Numbered from the stretch's first letter, positions 16,746-25,734 are shown. The stretch is DNA of 64,000 bases from Pseudaeromonas sharmana (GCF_042649925.1 NZ_JBHSAF010000015.1:1-64000); one strand, 5' to 3'. A program made the numbers and translations. The notes: a model not told the origin generated them from the letters alone.

Positions 16746-18611
16746 TTATCGGGCTGCCTGATACTTGGCGAGTTCATCATTCGCCATCACTATTTTACCG
16801 CCCACCATGGTCAGCAAAACCTTGTTCCGGGCCAGCTCCTCTTCTGGTTCGGTCATAAAATTCTTCTCCAGAACGATCAGGTCAGCATATTTTCCTGGCT
16901 CGATAGACCCTATTTTGTCCTCCATTCGCAGTTGGTAGGCTGAGTTCATCGTAATGGCTCGGAGGCTCTGAGCCCGGGTCAGTGCGGGTTCGGCATTCAG
17001 TTTGCCTTCATATTCCGCAGATAGGAAAGCGGCACTGTTCGGATTGGTGTTATCACCCGAGCGAGTCACTCCTGCCTTGAGCGCCAGGAAGATATCATGT
17101 GGATCAATAGGCCAATCGCTTCCATAGGCGACGCGAGCGCCTGCATTAGCCAAGCTTCCCGAAGGTTCCATGCGAGAGAATCTATCTGGCCCCAAATGAT
17201 TTTCTGTGTCGCCAATAGAGTAAGGTGCTCTTACGCCCCACTGAAATGACATGGTCGCTGTTACATCCAACGGAGCGAAACGGGCATAATCTGCAATGGT
17301 CACGCTCTCATCGTGAGCAATCGACGGGCGAAAATCGAGCTTGGGCCGCTGTTCTCGTTCATAGGCTATTGCATTAAGCATTTCGCGCACTGAACGTTCA
17401 CCGGTTGCATGGATATGCAGATCCATGTTCAGGTCTGCCGCCGCCAATGTGAGTGGTTTTAGGATTTCTGCTGGGTAGTAGAGTGAACCATGATTAGTTC
17501 CTGGCTCCCAGTGCGCCAATGAATCAGTCCCTGTATTGGTGTAATAGGGCGTAAGCATGGCACCCGTATCTGCGGGAGCATTGATGACACCATCAAGGAA
17601 GATCTTGATCATTCTTGAGTTGATGCCGGGCGTTGGGCTGGGTTCTCCTTCATCTAAACGCTTGGCCACTTGTGCCGCTGCCGCCATGGCTTTGGCGGGA
17701 TCCGCTGTGACTTCTTCCGTGGAGGTACCAATGGCCAGGAAGGTCCGAGCCGTCAATTTCCCCTGTTCCCGCAGCGTTTTGAATGCTTTGCCTTGGGCTT
17801 CTCCTGCTGCGGCATCCATAAAGGTGGTCACCCCCTGATTCCGCAGGGTTTCCAGCGCCGAGCTGGCTTGTTGCACCTGATCGGCATCACTATCCGCTGG
17901 GATAAAACTTTTTATCTGGAAACCGGCATTATCTTCGGCGATGCCTGTTAGCTCGCCGTTTTCATCGTGAGCAAAGGCACCGCCAGCCGGATCGGCTGTC
18001 TCAGCGGTAATTCCGGCGATAGCCAAGGCTCTGGAGTTAGCGAGAACCGAGTGGAAATCACTCGCCGTAATCACGATCGGACGCTGGGTTTCCAATGCAT
18101 CCAGGAGCGCCTTGGTTGGATCACCATCTTTCGCCGCGGTGGAGTAACGATCCCAATTAACCACCTCCAGCCAACCATCCGGCTCTTTGCTGGCGCTGGC
18201 GTCCAGACAGGACTGGATCGTATCCCTCAGCTCTGCCTGTGACAGCGGTGCGTAAGCTAAGTTGCATTGGAGTTGTGCCCGGCCACCGGCTAAGGCATGC
18301 AGGTGGGCATCAATGAAGCCGGGCATCAACATCTTGCCAGCCAAGTCGATCACCTCGGTGTGTTTATCGATCAGATCATCCACCGAATCATTGGTGCCAA
18401 CGGACACTATTTTCCCGTCTCGAACGGCTACGGACTGCGCGACGGTGTCCTTCGTATCGACTGTATAGACATAACCATTTTTAAAAACGATATCCGCAGT
18501 GTTGTTACTATCACTGTTACACGCGATGAGAAACAGGCTTGTTCCCAGCGTCACGGCACTCGCAAGCAGTGCTCGTATCTGGAGGTGAACGGAGTTTATA
18601 TGGGGCATCAT
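16746..18611 (-). CDS. Lipoprotein amidohydrolase (YtcJ-like, amidohydrolase 3 family)
   Basis: Metal-dependent hydrolase of the urease/dihydroorotase superfamily. About 621 residues: a lipoprotein signal peptide (hydrophobic run ending LFLIAC, lipidated Cys followed by Asn, so probably sorted to the outer membrane), then a family N-terminus (DIVFKNGYVYTVD) and the metal motif LMPGFIDAHLHALAGG. Further ligands are likely in DLHIHATGERSVREML and the Asp of AYGSDWPID. I start at ATG 18611, with AAGGA just upstream; the longer frame from 18704 would run into the intergenic region. Related enzymes are usually cytosolic, so surface location is unusual. It follows an APC permease on the same strand (29 bases apart); together they may hydrolyse and import an amide or N-acyl amino compound. 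Substrate not known. Confidence 0.8.
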   Translation of the reverse strand: MMPHINSVHLQIRALLASAVTLGTSLFLIACNSDSNNTADIVFKNGYVYTVDTKDTVAQSVAVRDGKIVSVGTNDSVDDLIDKHTEVIDLAGKMLMPGFIDAHLHALAGGRAQLQCNLAYAPLSQAELRDTIQSCLDASASKEPDGWLEVVNWDRYSTAAKDGDPTKALLDALETQRPIVITASDFHSVLANSRALAIAGITAETADPAGGAFAHDENGELTGIAEDNAGFQIKSFIPADSDADQVQQASSALETLRNQGVTTFMDAAAGEAQGKAFKTLREQGKLTARTFLAIGTSTEEVTADPAKAMAAAAQVAKRLDEGEPSPTPGINSRMIKIFLDGVINAPADTGAMLTPYYTNTGTDSLAHWEPGTNHGSLYYPAEILKPLTLAAADLNMDLHIHATGERSVREMLNAIAYEREQRPKLDFRPSIAHDESVTIADYARFAPLDVTATMSFQWGVRAPYSIGDTENHLGPDRFSRMEPSGSLANAGARVAYGSDWPIDPHDIFLALKAGVTRSGDNTNPNSAAFLSAEYEGKLNAEPALTRAQSLRAITMNSAYQLRMEDKIGSIEPGKYADLIVLEKNFMTEPEEELARNKVLLTMVGGKIVMANDELAKYQAAR

Positions 18612-18640
18612 TTTCGTCCTTGATTGATGGTTATAAACAC

Positions 18641-20050
18641 TTAATTCGTTTGAGCATCCAGCTGTTGGGTGGTTGAGGTCGCAAGCGAACGGCTGACCAG
18701 CCATTCACCCACTCCCAGCGTCAGTAGCAGGCCGATGAGTAACGGGGCACTGGTCTGCCACTCGATCTGGCCTTCTGGCAGTTGCGGGAACAGGAACAGC
18801 AGCAGGGCGCCCAACACAAACAGCAGGCCGCTGGTGGTCATCATGGCCATCACGATCCGGTTACCGGGAGCTTTGAAAGCGCGTGGCGTAAGAGGATCCT
18901 GACGACGCAGGCGTAGAAACGAGGCAAACAACAACAGATAGGGCATCAGGAAAATGGTGCTGGAGAAGGCAAATACACTCCAGAACAGTTCATCATTGCT
19001 CTGCGCCAGCAGGGCATAGGCCAGGATCACCAGCGTCGCGACAATACCGGTCACCGTGTTGGCACCCACCGGGGAGCCGTATTTCGGATGGCGACGGGCA
19101 ACATAGGCAGGCAGTTCACCGGCCTCGGCGGCTTCGGCCGCGGCACGACTGGAACCCATGGTCCAGTTCACCATGTTGCTGATGAGTGTGAGCAGTACCA
19201 GGATCCCCAGTCCGCTCACCAGGGCATCGGCCCAGGGGGAATCAGCAAACAGGATGCGTGAAGCATCGGTAATGCCGGCAATCAGCCCCACCTTTTCTAC
19301 GGGCAAGGCGGCCAGGATCCCCAGGGTGCCGAACAGGTAGAGGGCGGCGATGATGATGCTGGCTCCGATCATGGCCCGTGGCATGGTGTGCACCGGATCC
19401 TTGAGGGTTTTACCCAGACAGGCGATGAGCTCCAGCCCCAGCAGGTTGTAGATGATGGCGGGCAGGAAGCTGACGCCGCCTTCCAGGGAGGGCAGCATGC
19501 TGCGCAGGGTCAGATCATTGGCCATGCCATGCTGCATGGCATAGTAAAAACCGGTGCCGCCCAAGGTGGTGATGACGATGATTTTGAGCAGGGCTCCCAG
19601 CTGACTGACCCAGACTCCGACATGCACCGAGACATTACAGAATCCGACCGTCAGCCAGATAAGGGCGATGCAGATGGCGACGCGCCAGCCCAGGCTCAGA
19701 TCGGGCAGAAAGAGCTCTGCTACCATACCCGCGAACAGGATATAGACTGCGGGCATCCACAGGCCGACGTTGATCCAGTACAGCCAGGTGGTGCGAGCGG
19801 CCATCTTGAGGCCAAAGGCGCGTTTGACCCAGGAATAGATGCCACCATCCGAGGGATAGCTGGTGCCCAGCTCGGCTGCAATCAGGGCGTAGGGGATGAC
19901 GAAAAACAACAGTGTGACGATCCACCAACCGATCACTCCTGTCCCCAAGGCGGCGGCGGCGGTGAGGGTATCGATGATGAGTACAGAACAAAGAATAAAC
20001 AATATTTGACTGACCAGACCCATTTGTCTGGTGGTATTGGATGTAGGCAT
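18641..20050 (-). CDS. APC-superfamily amino acid permease
   Basis: Inner-membrane transporter of 469 residues with about 12 predicted helices. The first helices carry the APC signature (DTLTAAAALGTGVIGWWIV, then AAELGTSYPSDGGIYSWVKR, the conserved helix 2 region), pointing to the glutamate:GABA antiporter / polyamine-type branch. AAGGGA precedes the ATG by four bases. It is cotranscribed with the lipoprotein amidohydrolase and divergent from a LysR-type regulator, the classic arrangement of a regulated catabolic or transport module. Substrate not predictable from sequence alone. Confidence 0.85.
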   Translation of the reverse strand: MPTSNTTRQMGLVSQILFILCSVLIIDTLTAAAALGTGVIGWWIVTLLFFVIPYALIAAELGTSYPSDGGIYSWVKRAFGLKMAARTTWLYWINVGLWMPAVYILFAGMVAELFLPDLSLGWRVAICIALIWLTVGFCNVSVHVGVWVSQLGALLKIIVITTLGGTGFYYAMQHGMANDLTLRSMLPSLEGGVSFLPAIIYNLLGLELIACLGKTLKDPVHTMPRAMIGASIIIAALYLFGTLGILAALPVEKVGLIAGITDASRILFADSPWADALVSGLGILVLLTLISNMVNWTMGSSRAAAEAAEAGELPAYVARRHPKYGSPVGANTVTGIVATLVILAYALLAQSNDELFWSVFAFSSTIFLMPYLLLFASFLRLRRQDPLTPRAFKAPGNRIVMAMMTTSGLLFVLGALLLFLFPQLPEGQIEWQTSAPLLIGLLLTLGVGEWLVSRSLATSTTQQLDAQTN

Positions 20051-20113
20051 ATAAGTCCCTTTTGCCGAAAGAGGTTCGGTTCCTTAAAGGAAACTAATAC
20101 CGAGTTTGGTGAT

Positions 20114-20159
20114 ATGATTGAAATGCAATATTTACATCATTTGATGAAATTAAATCATA
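20114..20159. promoter_or_regulatory. Candidate LysR-type operator
   Basis: The A+T-rich interval between the divergent permease and LysR genes contains a perfect CATCA-TT-TGATG inverted repeat (20135-20146), inside a larger imperfect arrangement of ATGAT and ATCAT half-sites (20114-20159). LysR regulators normally bind such dyads next to their own gene. Inference from position and symmetry only. Confidence 0.45.
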
Positions 20160-20162
20160 GAG

Positions 20163-21059
20163 ATGTCTATGGACCTGAATTTATTGAAATTACTCCCGGT
20201 CCTTGCCGATGAGAAAAGTGTCACCAAGGCGGCCGAACGTTTATTTATGAGTCAGTCGGCCTTCAGTCATGCCCTGAACCGGGTGCGTGAACAGTTGGAT
20301 GATCCGTTGTTTATCCGCACCAGTCAGGGGATGGAGCCGACACCAAGGGCGCGACAGTTGATTCCGGTCATCCGCGAGTCGTTGGGGCGTCTGGAGCGGG
20401 GCATGAGTGGCAGTCGGCTGTTTGATCCGGCGACGTCGGCTCGAACCTTCTACCTGGGGGCAGTCGACTATTTCGAGTTTCTCGGGCTGCCGCGTCTGGT
20501 ATCCAGGTTCAAACGCGAAGCGCCGAATATTCGCCTGAGTGTGGATATCCTGGCGGAGAAGATCCAGCATGAGGGCGTTGAGTCGGGTCAGCTGGATGTT
20601 TTCGTTGGCATCGATTCTCTGCAGTACGTACCGCACTATTTTAACAAGCGGGTCTGGTTGCAGGATCGCTTTGTGGCGATCACGGCGCGGCACCGAAAGG
20701 ATCTTCCGGCGCAACTGACGCTGAAACAATTTCTGGCGGAGCCGCAGATTCACCTGCCGGCGGTCAGCTCGGGAGCGGATCTTATCGAGCGCTGGCTTTC
20801 GGCTATGCATCTGTCGCGAACGTTGGCGACGGTCGTGCAGAGTTACGCGGTAGGTGGCCGCGTGGTGGCCGCATCTGGCTATCTGATGTGTGTGCCTTAT
20901 CTGATTGCGCAGGAGCTGGTGGAAATGCTGCCATTACGCATTCTGGAGCTACCAGACGGTGCTCCGGATATGACCTTGTCGATACTCAGCCATTCGTTGT
21001 ATGACCATCAATCAGACATACGCTGGCTGATCGAGCAGATCAGCCAGTCGGTAGCATGA
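20163..21059 (+). CDS. LysR-family transcriptional regulator
   Basis: A 298-residue LTTR: N-terminal winged helix-turn-helix (residues ~6-65, LLPVLADEKSVTKAAERLF then MSQSAFSHALNRVREQLDDP) and a C-terminal substrate-binding domain of about 200 residues. The DNA-binding half most resembles the NodD/SyrM/LeuO-like subgroup, which shares the DDPLFIRTSQGMEPTPRA segment. It is transcribed away from the APC permease and amidohydrolase and probably controls them in response to their substrate. An A+T-rich dyad lies just upstream. Confidence 0.88.
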   Translation: MSMDLNLLKLLPVLADEKSVTKAAERLFMSQSAFSHALNRVREQLDDPLFIRTSQGMEPTPRARQLIPVIRESLGRLERGMSGSRLFDPATSARTFYLGAVDYFEFLGLPRLVSRFKREAPNIRLSVDILAEKIQHEGVESGQLDVFVGIDSLQYVPHYFNKRVWLQDRFVAITARHRKDLPAQLTLKQFLAEPQIHLPAVSSGADLIERWLSAMHLSRTLATVVQSYAVGGRVVAASGYLMCVPYLIAQELVEMLPLRILELPDGAPDMTLSILSHSLYDHQSDIRWLIEQISQSVA

Positions 21060-21069
21060 AGTGCCATGC

Positions 21070-22596
21070 TCATGACGAAGAGCCCTGCCGTTGGCTGCCA
21101 GCACGCAACCGGAAGCAGGAGATCATCTCTCGCAACAACATCGCCTGTTGTGTCATCTGTTCGGCCGTTTCGGCCAACAACTCGGAGCTGGTGGCACTTT
21201 GCTGGGTGATCTGACTGAGCTGGTTCATCGCAATATTGATCTGGCTGACGCCCGTGCTTTGTTCTTTCGACGCTGAGGTAATCTCCTGTACCAGATCCGA
21301 GGTGTGTCGGATGTCGGGCACCATCTTTTCGAACAGCTGACCGGCATCCTCGGCCAGCGTCACGCTGCCGGCGGCGACTCGCCCTATCTCCTGAGCGGCC
21401 ACCTGACTGCGCTCTGCCAGTTTGCGAACCTCTGCCGAGACAACCGCAAAGCCCTTGCCATGCTCACCGGCGCGAGCCGCTTCAATCGCGGCATTGAGAG
21501 CTAACAGATTGGTCTGATAGGCGATGTCATCAATGATGCCGACTTTATTGGCGATCTGTTTCATGGCCAAGACGGTCTGGCGTACTTTATCGCCGCCTTT
21601 TTGTGCATCATCTGCCGCTCGGATGGCAATTTCGTTGGTGATCTGTGCACTCTCGCTGTTTTGTGCGATAGAGGCCGCCATCTGCTCCATGGACGCTGAG
21701 GTTTCCTCGACGCTGGCTGCCTGAGCGCTGGCGCCGCGACTCATATTGAGGGCTGTTTGCGTCAGATGTTCCGATGAGCTAGAGAGCGCCTGGCTGGCTT
21801 CAGAGAATCGACCAAAAATGGCCAGCAGACGAGACTGAATCATACGCGCCGCCAACATCAATTGACCCATTTCGTTTTGCGGCATATCGGGCAACTTGGC
21901 CGTCAAGTCGCCATTGGCAATGTTGATTAATTCTTGTCGGCACAGGTGCATGGGGCGGAGAATGCGGCCATAGACCATCAGAATCAACAGCGCTGTGGTG
22001 ACGACATTCAGCATATGCAACCAGGTAGCGGCATTCTCGACTGCCGGGACTTGCCAGTCAAAGCGGGCGGCAATGTCCTCAAGCAGCAACATCAGCGCTG
22101 AAATCAGAGCCAGACCGCCCCAGAGCAAGCTGCGTGTGATGAGTGATATATCCGCCCAGCGTTTGGGTTTGGGCAAGGGTTGATCTGGCCGCTGACGCAG
22201 CCGTGAATAGAGTGACTCTGCGGCTGCGATTTGTTCACGGGATGGCTTGCTGCGTACCGATTGGTAGCCGATGGTCTGACCATCCTGGACGATTGGCATC
22301 ACATAGGCGTCGACCCAGTAATGGCTACCGTTTTTACAACGATTCTTGACGATTCCCCGCCATGTCTGACCTGCACGGATGGTCTGCCAGAGATCGGCAA
22401 ATGCCGCCGCCGGCATATCTGGGTGTCGAACCAGATTGTGGTGGCTACCCAATAACTCCTGCTCGCTGAAACCACTGACGCGGACAAAATCCTGGTTGAC
22501 GAACGTGATGTCACCTTGGAGATCGGTCATCGAGACAAGGCGGACGTCGTGGTCGAACTCAATCTCTTTTTGTGTGACAGGTTGGTTGTTACGCAT
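21070..22596 (-). CDS. aer: Aer-like aerotaxis receptor (PAS-HAMP-MCP)
   Basis: Redox-sensing chemoreceptor that steers cells toward favourable oxygen levels. The N-terminal PAS domain (1-~115) aligns closely with E. coli Aer, keeping the FAD-pocket residues Arg57, His58, Asp60 (NLVRHPDMP) and Trp70 (FADLW), plus GIVKNR and HYWVDA. A membrane region with two hydrophobic helices (about 165-215), a HAMP stretch and a signalling domain with the conserved tip YQTNLLALNAAIEAARAGEH follow. ATG 22596 is chosen because AGGAG lies seven bases before it; an ATG six codons upstream has no such site. The length (508) matches E. coli Aer (506). Convergent with the LysR gene, 10 bases apart. Confidence 0.9.
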   Translation of the reverse strand: MRNNQPVTQKEIEFDHDVRLVSMTDLQGDITFVNQDFVRVSGFSEQELLGSHHNLVRHPDMPAAAFADLWQTIRAGQTWRGIVKNRCKNGSHYWVDAYVMPIVQDGQTIGYQSVRSKPSREQIAAAESLYSRLRQRPDQPLPKPKRWADISLITRSLLWGGLALISALMLLLEDIAARFDWQVPAVENAATWLHMLNVVTTALLILMVYGRILRPMHLCRQELINIANGDLTAKLPDMPQNEMGQLMLAARMIQSRLLAIFGRFSEASQALSSSSEHLTQTALNMSRGASAQAASVEETSASMEQMAASIAQNSESAQITNEIAIRAADDAQKGGDKVRQTVLAMKQIANKVGIIDDIAYQTNLLALNAAIEAARAGEHGKGFAVVSAEVRKLAERSQVAAQEIGRVAAGSVTLAEDAGQLFEKMVPDIRHTSDLVQEITSASKEQSTGVSQINIAMNQLSQITQQSATSSELLAETAEQMTQQAMLLREMISCFRLRAGSQRQGSSS

Positions 22597-22808
22597 CTTT
22601 TGCTCCTGCTGCATCAGGCTTCACTCGGCTCACTTTGCAAAGCATAGAAAAAGAATGCCGTTTTGTATTTCTGAAACCGCATTCCGGCTCATTAATCGGG
22701 ATTCGGTTACGATTGTCTGCCGACAGCACTTCCACCTCGAATCTCCATCTCCTCACCCAGGCTGGGGACGAGTAGTCTGTGCCCAGATACGATAGCTGGA
22801 GTGACCAG

Positions 22809-23324
22809 ATGCAAGACATCAGCAATGAAGCGCCACTGTACGACGGGCAGACATTTCATCAGCACTCGCATCCTGTATATCGTCGTCCCCTGGCAGAAGA
22901 TGCCCACATGAAGCTTTCTAAGCATATGGCCCTGGTCTGTTATCAACCGGCACACCCCAACGCCGAATATACTGGTGCTCAAGGCGGCACGGGCCGCAAC
23001 GAGTGTCGTTGGCTGGCCTGTGAACAGGGAACTCAGCGCGAAGGCATCAGCAAGGGACGACTCGATGCCTTGCTGGATAGTAAATTGGATCCCCATGCCA
23101 GTATTGGCTGGCACACGCATGCGGATACCGAGGAGTACTACTACCTGCTACAGGGGCAGCTATGGGTCGAGTGGCAGGGAGATGCCATTCCGCGGCAAGG
23201 CCTCTGGATGCAGGAGGGCGATTGCCACCGCCTGGGACCAGGTTTGCAACACTGGGCCCAGGCTGGGGAATCGGGTGCGCGGTTTATTGCGCTGAGTCTG
23301 AAATGCAGCCCGGAGGTTGAATGA
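22809..23324 (+). CDS. Cupin-domain protein
   Basis: A 171-residue protein with a single cupin domain in its second half. Motif 1 is visible as GWHTHADTEEYYYLLQGQ (H-x-H...E) and motif 2 as GDCHRLGPGLQHWAQAG, giving the usual three His and one Glu metal ligands. The start is the ATG at 22809, with GGAG seven bases upstream. It overlaps the downstream oxidoreductase gene by four bases (ATGA), so the two are translationally coupled. Cupins of this size are often sugar-modifying or dioxygenase-like enzymes, or small-molecule sensors; I cannot choose. Confidence 0.75.
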   Translation: MQDISNEAPLYDGQTFHQHSHPVYRRPLAEDAHMKLSKHMALVCYQPAHPNAEYTGAQGGTGRNECRWLACEQGTQREGISKGRLDALLDSKLDPHASIGWHTHADTEEYYYLLQGQLWVEWQGDAIPRQGLWMQEGDCHRLGPGLQHWAQAGESGARFIALSLKCSPEVE

Positions 23325-24226
23325 GAGCGGTTGTGGTCGGCGCGAATTGGGGGTTGGTTCATGTGTATGCATTGCGTGCGGCCGGTGTCGAGGTGATTGG
23401 CCTGGCCGGGCGCAATCAGGATGAATTGTCCGGTTTGGCCTTGCAGCATGAGATACCGCATGTGCTTGATAGCTATCCCGCTATTCGTGAGCTGGCCCCC
23501 GATCTTGTGACGTTGGCCACGCCGGCCGCAGCCCACCTTGAGGGGTTACAGGCACTACGCGATATGGCAGTTATCTGTGAAAAGCCGCTCTTTGGTGCAC
23601 AAGGGGGGGAGGAGGCCTTGCAGGCGCTGGGCAATACGCTGTGGGTCAATTACGCGTTTGCCTTTCTGCAGCCGGCACAGCAGCTGCTATCGCTAAGGGG
23701 CCGGCTGGGCCGCGTGCATGCGGTGGAAATGACATGTGAATATGAGTTGCCGCGCACCTTTTCGGTACAGCAGGGGTGGTTTGAGGTTGGTAGTCACCCC
23801 TTGTCGTTTCTGACACTGCTCTGTGGTGAGCCGCGTTGGGATGCGCACTGTCGGCGTGATGGCGATGTGCTCCATTGCTCGCTGGGGGGAATACCAGCTC
23901 AGCTACAGTGTAAGGAACGGTCGGGACAACAGGGTATCGCACAGCAATTGCGGCTGCATACCGATGCCGGTTTGGTCGAGCTATCAGGGGCTTTTCGCAA
24001 CGGCCAGCCTTGGCACTATGCTCCGTTGCGGTTGGCAGGCAGCGAGCTATGCCCCGCCACGAGGCTGGGTGAAGACGCCTGGATACAGGCCAATCAGCGT
24101 TGTATTGCCACCATGGTCCGTCACCTGGCTGGCGAGCTCTCTTATCTGCAGGCAGTTCAAGCCGGTCTTTTCCCTGCCAGTCGCGCCTGGCCAATTGACC
24201 GACTATTGATTGAGGCATGGCGATAA
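23321..24226 (+). CDS. Gfo/Idh/MocA-like oxidoreductase with altered nucleotide-binding loop
   Basis: A 301-residue protein with the two-domain Gfo/Idh/MocA layout: N-terminal Rossmann half with the typical PDLVTLATPAAAHLEGLQAL and VICEKPLF (the conserved EKP) and a C-terminal substrate domain. The usual glycine-rich loop GxGxxG reads GANWGLVH, so the second and third glycines are shifted or lost, and dinucleotide binding may be weak or different. The third conserved motif (GxxxxD...H) seems to be the segment around GWFEVGSHPLSFL. It is translationally coupled with the cupin, which suggests a shared substrate, perhaps a sugar derivative. Function not established. Confidence 0.7.
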   Translation: MRAVVVGANWGLVHVYALRAAGVEVIGLAGRNQDELSGLALQHEIPHVLDSYPAIRELAPDLVTLATPAAAHLEGLQALRDMAVICEKPLFGAQGGEEALQALGNTLWVNYAFAFLQPAQQLLSLRGRLGRVHAVEMTCEYELPRTFSVQQGWFEVGSHPLSFLTLLCGEPRWDAHCRRDGDVLHCSLGGIPAQLQCKERSGQQGIAQQLRLHTDAGLVELSGAFRNGQPWHYAPLRLAGSELCPATRLGEDAWIQANQRCIATMVRHLAGELSYLQAVQAGLFPASRAWPIDRLLIEAWR

Positions 24227-24233
24227 TTAATCG

Positions 24234-24629
24234 TCAGTCGATTAACCGTTGCTGCAGGAGCCAGTCCAGCACTAATTGTGCCGCCAGCGAGCAACGCGGT
24301 CGATCGGCCGCATCAATCCACGCCAGTTCGGCAATCTCGTTTGCCGGGCGCAACTCGCCACAGAACAGGGCCTGGTAGCAGGTTAGCTGAACCAGGGTCC
24401 CTTCCGGCTTACCATCCGCTTGCGCGCTCAAGCGGGTCAATAGGTGGGCGCTGGATGGCTGTAATTGTACACTCAGCTCTTCATGGATCTCGCGGGTCAG
24501 TGCCTGGATATCACTCTCGCCGGGCTCGCGCTTGCCGCCGGGCAGGTAGAACAGTGTTTTACCATGAGAACGTGTGACCAGCAGCTTGCGTTCGTGAATG
24601 GCGATCCAGGCCAGTTTGTCGATCAGCAT
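24234..24629 (-). CDS. Nudix hydrolase
   Basis: Hydrolyses nucleoside diphosphates linked to another moiety. At 131 residues it is one compact Nudix fold, with the Nudix box GGKREPGESDIQALTREIHEELSV fitting the consensus G-x5-E-x7-R-E-U-x-E-E-x-G-U except at the final Gly (here Ser). The stop lies 7 bases from the end of the convergent oxidoreductase gene. Substrate cannot be told from sequence; candidates are oxidised nucleotides, ADP-ribose and similar. Confidence 0.88.
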   Translation of the reverse strand: MLIDKLAWIAIHERKLLVTRSHGKTLFYLPGGKREPGESDIQALTREIHEELSVQLQPSSAHLLTRLSAQADGKPEGTLVQLTCYQALFCGELRPANEIAELAWIDAADRPRCSLAAQLVLDWLLQQRLID

Positions 24630-24697
24630 GTGTAGCTATCCCATCTAGATTGCACGTGGCGGATACCTTGGCAGAAGTGCTGGCGGATGTCACCCAA

Positions 24698-24722
24698 TGA
24701 AAAAACCCCGCATTGGCGGGGC
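24698..24722 (-). terminator. Rho-independent terminator of the PEP-CTERM gene
   Basis: CCCCGC/GCGGGG stem (24706-24711 with 24716-24721) with an A run on its left side, which is a T run on the minus strand. It lies about 45 bases beyond the stop of the PEP-CTERM gene. Confidence 0.8.
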
Positions 24723-24764
24723 TTCGGTGATTGCACATCAGAGGGTCTGACTATCAGGCCGCGA

Positions 24765-25379
24765 TTAAGCTTGCAATTGAGGCGTAATACGGCGTTGACG
24801 GCTTCTCATTACGCGCATACCAAGAAGCCCCATACCCAGCAGTGTCAATGCATAGGTCTCTGGCTCCGGTACTGGCGCGATCGCAGAGTCGACACCTGAC
24901 AGATGTACACTCCAGGCATTGCCCATTCCAGCGTGGTTAGCTGGTTGAGTCCAGTTGGCCAGGGCAATCGGTGTCTGGTTGTCGAAGCTGAAGCCGTCGC
25001 TCAGGTTGTTGCTGACCGAGAAATTGTTATAGGTCGCAATCGTGAACAGATAGTCGCCGCTCTCCAAACTGGAAAAGGTCAGGCCTGAATCATAAATGGT
25101 TTGACCCGCAGCGATACCGGCATTGTCGTCATTCTCACCCACTTTGCTCCAGGATCCGGCGATGTTTTTCCATACCGCAGTGATCGGATCAAAGTTCAGC
25201 CCGTTCAGGAACGAATCGGTCCAGACCTTGACGTCTGATGAGGTGTTGATGAGTGAGAACGGAATTCGAATCACATCATTGTGATTCGAGATAGTACCGG
25301 TAAAGTCAAAGGTGGCAGCCTGAGCCGCTGAACCCATAGTCAAACCAAGTGCTATCAACAGGGTACTAATCTTTTTCAT
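24765..25379 (-). CDS. PEP-CTERM sorted surface protein (DVUA0089-like)
   Basis: Predicted exported protein of 204 residues. A signal peptide (MKKISTLLIALGLTMGSAAQA) is followed by a beta-rich domain that I recognise as the DVUA0089 type (NHNDVIRIPFSLINTSSDVK, then NFDPITAVWKNIAGSW and GENDDN), and a C-terminal sorting tail: Pro-Glu-Pro (VPEPETYAL), a hydrophobic helix (LTLLGMGLLGMRVM) and basic residues (RSRQRR). The tail is the substrate signal for exosortase, which cuts and anchors or releases such proteins, usually in exopolysaccharide producers. AAGGAG lies just before the ATG. A LacI-type operator lies about 190 bases upstream, and the next gene upstream on the same strand is an amylase. 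No exosortase is in the window. Confidence 0.82.
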   Translation of the reverse strand: MKKISTLLIALGLTMGSAAQAATFDFTGTISNHNDVIRIPFSLINTSSDVKVWTDSFLNGLNFDPITAVWKNIAGSWSKVGENDDNAGIAAGQTIYDSGLTFSSLESGDYLFTIATYNNFSVSNNLSDGFSFDNQTPIALANWTQPANHAGMGNAWSVHLSGVDSAIAPVPEPETYALTLLGMGLLGMRVMRSRQRRITPQLQA

Positions 25380-25570
25380 TGCATCTCCTTTGGATTGATC
25401 AATGCCAGCTCATTCCTCGAATTGGCAGCCGCAGTGTAAATAGCAGGCAAAAGAGTTCAATATGAGTCTTTATTCCATTTTTTTTACAAATCAGAAACAT
25501 CTGTGGTCAGAAAACACTCTGTACGGAATATTTCCGTACGAATCCATGCCAAGGTCCGCAGATTGCTTGT

Positions 25571-25584
25571 AGAAAGCGTTTTCT
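25571..25584. promoter_or_regulatory. Candidate LacI-family operator upstream of the PEP-CTERM gene
   Basis: AGAAAGC/GTTTTCT is an almost perfect 14-base palindrome with a central CG, the hallmark of LacI/PurR-family operators (for example sugar repressors). It lies in the 355-base gap between the amylase stop and the PEP-CTERM start, about 190 bases before the latter, in an A+T-rich region likely to hold its promoter. The rest of this gap (25380-25734) contains the amylase terminator and no further gene. Confidence 0.5.
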
Positions 25585-25659
25585 AACCGAGGAGAATAAT
25601 TTGCATGTGATGTGATCGGGATCTCATGCCAATTTGAAGCGGCTATGGCGACTAAATCC

Positions 25660-25688
25660 AAAAACGAGAGAGGGGCCTGGCGGCCCCT
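25660..25688 (-). terminator. Terminator after the alpha-amylase gene
   Basis: AGGGGCC/GGCCCCT (25671-25677 with 25682-25688), loop TGGC, followed on the minus strand by CTCTCGTTTTT. It begins 3 bases after the TAA at 25692-25694 that would end the amylase if a single base were deleted near its 3' end. Confidence 0.8.
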
Positions 25689-25734
25689 GGGTTAATACTC
25701 GTTCGAGAATTCGAAATAGCGGGTATGGTCCGGA

